Of a stretch of 64,000 bases of DNA, positions 58,479 to 64,000 are shown piece after piece (position 1 is the first letter of the stretch; each line of letters begins with the position of its first letter). The stretch is taken from positions 21,462,615 through 21,526,614 of the forward strand of contig JBANSL010000012.1 in NCBI GenBank assembly GCA_037127255.1. Direction: 5' to 3'. This stretch comes from Persicaria tinctoria (Eukaryota > Streptophyta > Magnoliopsida > Caryophyllales > Polygonaceae). Position numbers and translations under genes: made by a program. Below the pieces are notes generated by a model. It ran no database searches. It worked only from the letters and a program-made list of their open reading frames with translations, and was not told the origin of the DNA.

Positions 58479-61400
58479 TCACCGCACTCGAGAGGTCAAG
58501 GTAATGTCTACGCTCGGCTCAACATAGGACGCAAGTAGCTCATCTAAGACATCTCCATAGCTAGCTCGAATGCTCTCCTCGGTCTCCCAGGTGGCCTCCT
58601 CAGGGCTCCTCCTAGACCACTGAACCAGAAGCAAAGGAACCTCCCTGTTCCTAAGCTTCTTGACACGACGATCAAGGACCCTCACCGGACGCTCTACAAA
58701 GGTATGGTCAGGCTCAATGTGAAGGTCTGAGTGGTCAAGGACATGACTAGGGTCGGGAATATACTGACGGAGCTGGGAGACATGAAAGACGTCATGGACG
58801 CCGGCTAAGGATGGAGGTAAGGCTAAACGGTAGGCTACTACACCGACTCTCTCTAAGATCTCAAATGGCCCAATGAACCTCGGACTCAACTTCCCTTTGA
58901 TGCCGAACCGTCGAACTCCCCTGGTGGGTGAAACTCGAAGCCATACATGCGAGCCTACCTCGAACTCAAGCTCGGTCCTCCGTCTGTCCGCATACTTCTT
59001 CTGCCGATCCTGGGCTACCCTCATATGCTCTCGGATGCGACCAACCTTGTCAACTGTCTCTCTGACCATCTCGGGCAACGACAGAACTGTATCTGCAGGC
59101 TCGTCCCAGCAAACCGGCGACTTGCATCGCCTCCCATACAAAGCCTCATACGGGGCCATCTCGATCGACGCGTGGTAGCTGTTGTTGTAGGAAAACTCCA
59201 CTAGCGGTAGGTGCTTGACCCAATGGTCACCCCAATCCAAGACGCACGATCGCAACATGTCCTCCAACGTCTGAATCGTCCTCTCGCTTTGGCCATCTGT
59301 CTGCGGGTGGTAAGCCGTACTGAAATGCAATCTGGAACCCAAACTCTCCTGAACCTGCTGCCAAAACCTCGAGGTGAAGCGCCCATCTCGATCAGATACG
59401 ATCCTCTCTGGTACTCCATGAAGCCTCACAATCTGGCGAATGAACTCGTCTGCTAACTTCGAAGCCGGCCATGTCTCTTGAATAGCTATGAAATGGGCCG
59501 ACTTGGTCAACCTGTCGACCACGACCCAAATAGCGTCAAACCCTCTGACGTCTCGCCTCAACCCAGTGACGAAATCCATGGAGATATCCGTCCACTTCCA
59601 CTCGGGAACTGGAAGTGACTGGACGGGTCCTCCCGGCCTCTGGTGATCAATCCGAACCTGCTGGCAAACCTGACATCTGGCCACGAACTCTGTGATGTCT
59701 GCTCTCATCCTCTGCCACCAATAACTCCTCCTCAGATCCTGATACATCTTATTCGTCCCTGGATGGACAGAATAAGGGGTGGAGTGAGCCTCATGCATGA
59801 TCCTCTGCCTCAAATCTGACGTCGATGGAACTACAACTCTGCCCTGGAAGGTCAGCATCCCGTCTGCTCTCTCTGCAAGCTCTCTAAATCTGCCCTGAGC
59901 CATCCGCTCTCTCAGAACTGCAATCTCTGGACAATCTGCCTGACCCTGCCGAATCTCTGCTGTCAATTCTGCCTGCACCTCTAAGAACGACAACTGCCCG
60001 TGATCTCGCTGGATCCAAACCTCGAAGCAGCATCTCAACAGATCTCTCTGCAAGTCTCGCTGAGCTGTCAGCCTCTCAACGACCACCTCATGATGAGTCT
60101 TCCTACTCAACGCATCTGCCACTACATTGGCCTTCCCTGGATGATAGACTATGTCCAAGTCATAGTCCTTCAGAAGCTCCAACCATCGTCTCTGACGCAT
60201 GTTGAGCTCCTTTTGTGTGAAAATGTACTTCAAGCTCTTGTGATCCGTCATCACCTTGCAAGAAGTACCATACAGATAATGTCTCCAGATCTTCAGAGCG
60301 TGAATCACAGCTGCCAACTCCAAATCATGGATGGGGTAAGACACCTCTGGAGGCTTCAACTGACGCGAAGCATAAGCGATGACCCGATCTCTCTGATGCA
60401 GAACACAACCCAAGCCGGAATGCGAAGCATCTGTGTAGATAACGAAGTCCTCTGTCCCATCTGGCAGAGCCAACACCGGAGCAGTCGTCAACTTCTGCTT
60501 CAGAAGCTCAAAGCTGGCCTGACAATCTGAACTCCACTCGAAGGGGACGTCCTTCTTCAGCAGCTGTGTCATCGGTCTAGCAATAGTCGAGAAACCCTGG
60601 ACGAACCTCCTGTAGTAACTAGCCAATCCCAGGAATGAGCGGATATCTCTGACGTTCTTGGGCACCTCCCAAGCAACGATGGCATCAATCTTTGCCGGAT
60701 CCACGGCAACTCCCTCAGCTGAAATAACGTGGCCTAAGAAAGCCACCTCTGTGAGCCAGAACTCACACTTGCTGTACTTCCCATACAACTGATGCTTCCT
60801 CAGCGTCTCTAGCACAATCCTCAAATGCTCCTTGTGCTCCTCTCTACTCCTCGAGTAGACTAAGATGTCATCGATGAAGACGACGACGAACTTGTCCAAG
60901 AAGTCGATGAACACTCGGTTCATGAGCTCCATGAACGCGGCTGGTGCATTGGTCAGCCCAAACGGCATGACCACGAACTCGTAGTGACCATAGCGAGTCC
61001 GAAAAGCGGTCTTCGGAACATCCTCTGGCTTCACCCTCAGCTGATGATAGCCCGACCTCAAGTCGATCTTCGAGAAAACCACGGCGCCCTGCAGCTGATC
61101 CATCAGATCGTCAATCCGGGGAAGAGGATAACGGTTCTTCACCGTCGCCCGGTTCAGCTCCCGATAATCGATGCACAGTCTCAACGACCCATCCTTCTTC
61201 TTGACGAATAGCACTGGCGCTCCCCAAGGCGATGCACTAGGCCGAATGTAGCCCTTCTCAGCTAGCTCCTCTAGCTGAGCCTTCAGCTCGGCCATCTCCG
61301 TCGGTGCCATGCGATAAGGAACTCGCGAGATAGGCCTGGTGCCTGGCTCCAACTCAATCGCAAAGTCGACCTCTCTCGGCGGGGGAAGTCCTGGCAGCTC

Positions 61401-63317
61401 CTCTGGAAACACATCTGCGAAGTCTCTGACAACGGGAACATCCGATACACTAGGGTGCGTGCGATCCACCTCTAAAGCATAACACCAATACCCGACGCAA
61501 CCCTGGTCTAAAAGTCTGGCGGCTCTGACTACGCTGATGAGTGATCCATTCCTCTTGGGGTCGCTCCCCCAAACCTGGTGCTCGGTCCCGTCGGATGCCA
61601 AAATCGACACTGTCCTCGTCCGCAAGTTGATGATAGCCCCGTAGTGGTCCATGAAGTCCATACCCAAGATGAGATCGTCCATCCTCAATGGCATAACTAT
61701 AAGGTCGGTAGGCCACTCTCGCTCACCTATCCGGATGGGGCACCCTAAAATCTCACGACTCGTCCTAACCTTGGCCCCATCCGCCAGACCAATAGTAAGG
61801 GGTGAACCACTCGTGCAGCTCAGGCTCAGCCTGGCCACGCACGCCTCTGCTATGAAGCAGTGAGTCGCACCAGTGTCAAACAAGATAGATAGGCACTCAT
61901 CATGGAAGAATATCGTACCTGCGGAAGTCGGGGCGGAGCGGTCATCCGCATGCATCTGAAATACGCGGGGCGGTGGGGGTAATCCTGATCCTCGACCTCC
62001 CGAACTCTGGCCACGATCACACCCTGACCCTGACGGTCCTGCAGAAGATGATCCACGACCCTGACCTGACCCAGATGGTCCTCTACCTCCACGTCCAAAA
62101 CCTCTACCTCCGCCTCGGCCTCTGCCGGAAGGGTCACCTCGTCCCTGGCCCTGACCCTGGCCCTGGGGATATGTCAGCAGTGGTGGCTGAGGAGCCGCGG
62201 GAAGTCTCGGTGGCTGTGCAATAGCTAGAGCTCCACGACTCTGAGGGCATGTAGCAGCTCGGTGCCCCATAGTACCACAGGTGTAGCAGACAGTCGAACG
62301 GTCCGGGCAAGAAGCAATGAAGTGGCCCCTCCCGAAACACCCATGGCAAGTCCTCACTCTAGCAACTCCTCCATAAGAAGTCTGAACTGGGGGTGCTCTC
62401 TGTGCAGCTCCGGAATATCCTCCTCTAAACGCTCCTCTCCTAGATCTGTCATCTCCACGGGGGTCAGCTGGGCGCGCCCTCTTCGCCTCAGGGCGAACAG
62501 TAGAGTAGGAAGTCTCACACAGGATCCTCTGCTGATCGTACATAAGGATGACCTCCAGAAATCGGTCAAAGCTGACAGCTCCCAAGCTGGACGCATGCAG
62601 AAGTACAGGGGGCGGCAATCTCATAGACAGCATACGGATCCGACTCTCGTCTGATGGACATAGATGATCACAGTATATCAGCTCGCTCTTGAACTGGCGA
62701 ACGATAGCAGCTACAGAAGCCGACCGGTCACAGATGCCGCGCATAAAAGATACCTCCCTAGCCAACTGTATCCCTGGTGGACGGTACTCCCTCAGCATCA
62801 GGGATCTGAAGTCGTCATAAGTCCACTCGGTCCGCTCCTTCTTGCAGCCAAACCATCTGGCATTCGCGTCCTCCCGCAGAAGTCCAGCAGCAAGTCTCTG
62901 TCTCTCAGAGTCAGGTACAGCAACATGGTCAAATAACCCCTCCATATCACGCAGCCATCTCTCAACGTCATCTCCGACGCCTCCCGCGAAGGTCGGCGGG
63001 CTACACTGAGCAAACCTCTTGACCCAATCGATGCGCTTCTCAGGGCACGCATCGATCACAGGCTCGGCTGGCTGCTGAACTGGAACCTCTGGCGTCGGCG
63101 CCGTAGATCGAGCCCCTCCACGTAGCTCGCTCAGAATATCATGAAGCGCTGCCTCTAGCTGCCCAATCCTAGTCTCTGGGGAAGCTGGCACCCGGTCATC
63201 AACTCGCGGTGGCGAAACTCGCTCCTCAGCACCCTCAGCGGCAACTCGACGAGGGCGTCCCCTGCCGCGACGCGCCCTACCCCCACGCCCATCTAAGCCA
63301 CGTCTCGGATCAACCAT
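58479..63317 (-). CDS. Gag-pol polyprotein of a Tekay/Del-like chromovirus, intact, 1612 aa
   Basis: One uninterrupted frame. Gag: Arg/Gly-rich start, Retrotrans_gag domain about 95-270 ([19 protein letters not shown]), two CCHC knuckles at C324-C337 and C344-C357, then a Gly/Arg/Ser-rich linker (about 385-445). Aspartic protease: active site DTGA at 481. Reverse transcriptase about 690-860, with catalytic FIDD at 814-817. RNase H: D963, E1000, D1025, D1068. Integrase: zinc-binding H1178, H1185, C1215, C1218 and catalytic D1248, D1309, E1345 with D-35-E spacing. Chromodomain-like tail about 1543-1595 ([17 protein letters not shown]). All catalytic residues are present and the length is normal for a single-ORF chromovirus. 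Start: first ATG after a 0.48-kb leader. Transcribed from the LTR, translated in the cytoplasm, acting in virus-like particles and, for integrase, at chromatin. Confidence 0.96.
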   Translation of the reverse strand: MVDPRRGLDGRGGRARRGRGRPRRVAAEGAEERVSPPRVDDRVPASPETRIGQLEAALHDILSELRGGARSTAPTPEVPVQQPAEPVIDACPEKRIDWVKRFAQCSPPTFAGGVGDDVERWLRDMEGLFDHVAVPDSERQRLAAGLLREDANARWFGCKKERTEWTYDDFRSLMLREYRPPGIQLAREVSFMRGICDRSASVAAIVRQFKSELIYCDHLCPSDESRIRMLSMRLPPPVLLHASSLGAVSFDRFLEVILMYDQQRILCETSYSTVRPEAKRARPADPRGDDRSRRGAFRGGYSGAAQRAPPVQTSYGGVARVRTCHGCFGRGHFIASCPDRSTVCYTCGTMGHRAATCPQSRGALAIAQPPRLPAAPQPPLLTYPQGQGQGQGRGDPSGRGRGGGRGFGRGGRGPSGSGQGRGSSSAGPSGSGCDRGQSSGGRGSGLPPPPRVFQMHADDRSAPTSAGTIFFHDECLSILFDTGATHCFIAEACVARLSLSCTSGSPLTIGLADGAKVRTSREILGCPIRIGEREWPTDLIVMPLRMDDLILGMDFMDHYGAIINLRTRTVSILASDGTEHQVWGSDPKRNGSLISVVRAARLLDQGCVGYWCYALEVDRTHPSVSDVPVVRDFADVFPEELPGLPPPREVDFAIELEPGTRPISRVPYRMAPTEMAELKAQLEELAEKGYIRPSASPWGAPVLFVKKKDGSLRLCIDYRELNRATVKNRYPLPRIDDLMDQLQGAVVFSKIDLRSGYHQLRVKPEDVPKTAFRTRYGHYEFVVMPFGLTNAPAAFMELMNRVFIDFLDKFVVVFIDDILVYSRSREEHKEHLRIVLETLRKHQLYGKYSKCEFWLTEVAFLGHVISAEGVAVDPAKIDAIVAWEVPKNVRDIRSFLGLASYYRRFVQGFSTIARPMTQLLKKDVPFEWSSDCQASFELLKQKLTTAPVLALPDGTEDFVIYTDASHSGLGCVLHQRDRVIAYASRQLKPPEVSYPIHDLELAAVIHALKIWRHYLYGTSCKVMTDHKSLKYIFTQKELNMRQRRWLELLKDYDLDIVYHPGKANVVADALSRKTHHEVVVERLTAQRDLQRDLLRCCFEVWIQRDHGQLSFLEVQAELTAEIRQGQADCPEIAVLRERMAQGRFRELAERADGMLTFQGRVVVPSTSDLRQRIMHEAHSTPYSVHPGTNKMYQDLRRSYWWQRMRADITEFVARCQVCQQVRIDHQRPGGPVQSLPVPEWKWTDISMDFVTGLRRDVRGFDAIWVVVDRLTKSAHFIAIQETWPASKLADEFIRQIVRLHGVPERIVSDRDGRFTSRFWQQVQESLGSRLHFSTAYHPQTDGQSERTIQTLEDMLRSCVLDWGDHWVKHLPLVEFSYNNSYHASIEMAPYEALYGRRCKSPVCWDEPADTVLSLPEMVRETVDKVGRIREHMRVAQDRQKKYADRRRTELEFEVGSHVWLRVSPTRGVRRFGIKGKLSPRFIGPFEILERVGVVAYRLALPPSLAGVHDVFHVSQLRQYIPDPSHVLDHSDLHIEPDHTFVERPVRVLDRRVKKLRNREVPLLLVQWSRRSPEEATWETEESIRASYGDVLDELLASYVEPSVDITLTSRVR

Positions 63318-63799
63318 ACTTGCTACATAACAATAATTATATCACTCAGCACAGAAGCACTCAACGATTCAATGGGACCCTCTTCAAGGAGGATCGCCCT
63401 CAGGCCCAATTGAATTTAAGACATACAAGCACAGAGACGATCTATGTCGCCCTTCGGGGGACGACTAACCGGAGGGGCAAATACCTCACGGTCTCCTAAC
63501 CCATTTTACTCCAACCCTCAAGTTCCTTGGAGTCTTCACAACCCATCTGTAAAAGAAGCTATTATTTTGCCTACCTTCCCCGAATTCTACATCCATAAGG
63601 GATGCCTATCGCATAGTCTCTACCCCACGAGATTGCCATTCATAATTGATTAATTTATACTTATGTCCAATCAAATTCATTTTGCCCCTTGAAAACAATT
63701 TGAAACCCACTTGAAAATAATTTGAAAACCTTGGGCCATTTTCAAAACCACTTCAACCTATCATACTCGGATTGCAAAACCTCGGCTCTGATACCACTT
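63318..63799 (-). other. Leader (5' UTR) of the chromovirus
   Basis: Between PBS and the gag-pol ATG. It contains TAAGACATA…AAGCACAGAGACGATCTATG and a CGCCCTTCGGGGGACG hairpin near 63448, both conserved in T2 (39240-39300). No ORF of its own is credible. Confidence 0.7.
63785..63796 (-). other. Primer-binding site, initiator tRNA-Met
   Basis: The minus strand reads TGGTATCAGAGC three bases from the LTR edge. Confidence 0.9.
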
Positions 63800-64000
63800 T
63801 GTAACGGCCCAGGATTATGATTCCCAGGATACGTTTCGAGGGATAAAACCCCTCGTAAGGACCTTGCGCCCCGAGTACAGGTTGAAGGTTTCAAAACTTA
63901 CTTTAATGTTTTCAAAGGGGGATTTCGTACCCAAAATCGAAGGGATCGTTGGAATCCCCGGGGAAGTCCCCTGTACCTGTCGTAAGTCTAAGCGTGGAAA
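63800..64000 (-). repeat. 5' LTR, inner 201 bases
   Basis: Identical by eye to 55102-55302. The remainder is outside the window. Confidence 0.9.

Larger units (their letters stand above)
55102..64000 (-). mobile_element. Autonomous Tekay/Del-like chromovirus (Ty3/gypsy), 5' LTR beyond window
   Basis: 3' LTR 55102-57712, PPT, 3' UTR, gag-pol ORF 63317-58479, leader, PBS, and the start of the 5' LTR at 63800. Domain order gag-protease-RT-RNase H-integrase-chromodomain, long LTRs and the initiator-Met primer site fit the Tekay/Del clade. The visible 201 bases of 5' LTR are identical to the 3' LTR. It sits in a Helitron unit; ATAAT lies left of the insertion. Confidence 0.92.

Noticed and set aside
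59000..62660. Many plus-strand ORFs opposite the gag-pol gene (up to 176 codons)
   Set aside because: Antisense shadows of a GC-balanced coding region; no domain.

Overview
This is plant nuclear DNA, and everything I can support in it is transposable-element sequence plus remnants of one decayed gene. The window holds plant-type Ty3/gypsy elements (a Tekay/Del-like chromovirus and a non-autonomous element with a tRNA-Asp primer site), Ty1/copia gag genes with initiator-Met primer sites, Helitron ends, a CACTA terminus, Stowaway-type MITEs and an endogenous caulimovirid-like capsid ORF. That points to an angiosperm, probably a eudicot. I cannot name the species. I see no intact host gene, tRNA, rRNA or CRISPR array.

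Layout. 1-5456: a young non-autonomous LTR element (LARD type) with long LTRs, inserted in the gag of a minus-strand copia element. 5457-8914: two minus-strand copia remnants sharing one LTR, which has a primer-binding site on one side and a polypurine tract on the other. 8895-10640: a decayed multi-exon gene. 11089-12168: a 359-codon caulimovirid capsid-like ORF. 12170-18299: a truncated non-autonomous Tekay-family element with its 5' LTR. 18300-20138: AT-rich remnants and two GC-rich inserts. 20139-20527: a second copy of part of the decayed gene, interrupted exactly at the start of a CACTA transposon. 20528-28846: CACTA subterminal repeats, a (GAGATT)-type minisatellite and a nested 5.8-kb element with short LTRs, then the CACTA body again and half a MITE.

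28847-55101: a cluster of minus-strand Helitrons. Four 3' ends (hairpin plus CTAG) are each followed by a body and then by tandem copies of the Helitron 5' end, separated by (TCTA)n microsatellite. Tekay-family elements landed in this cluster: a non-autonomous copy (31485-41712), a solo LTR (42232-45227) and an opposite-orientation solo LTR (46478-49790). Both solo LTRs have perfect TATTT target duplications. 55102-64000: a full-length autonomous Tekay/Del-like chromovirus with an uninterrupted 1612-codon gag-pol ORF on the minus strand. Its two LTRs are identical over the 201 bp that can be compared.

How the parts relate. The autonomous chromovirus could supply proteins in trans to the non-autonomous Tekay-family copies, which share its LTR edges, primer site, polypurine tract and untranslated regions but lack its coding region. 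Insertion order can be read from the nesting: gene fragment, then CACTA, then MITE and the short-LTR element, then Helitron amplification, then Tekay insertions, then solo-LTR formation and deletions. Coordinates of element edges come from reading the sequence by eye. Identity statements are visual counts, not alignments.
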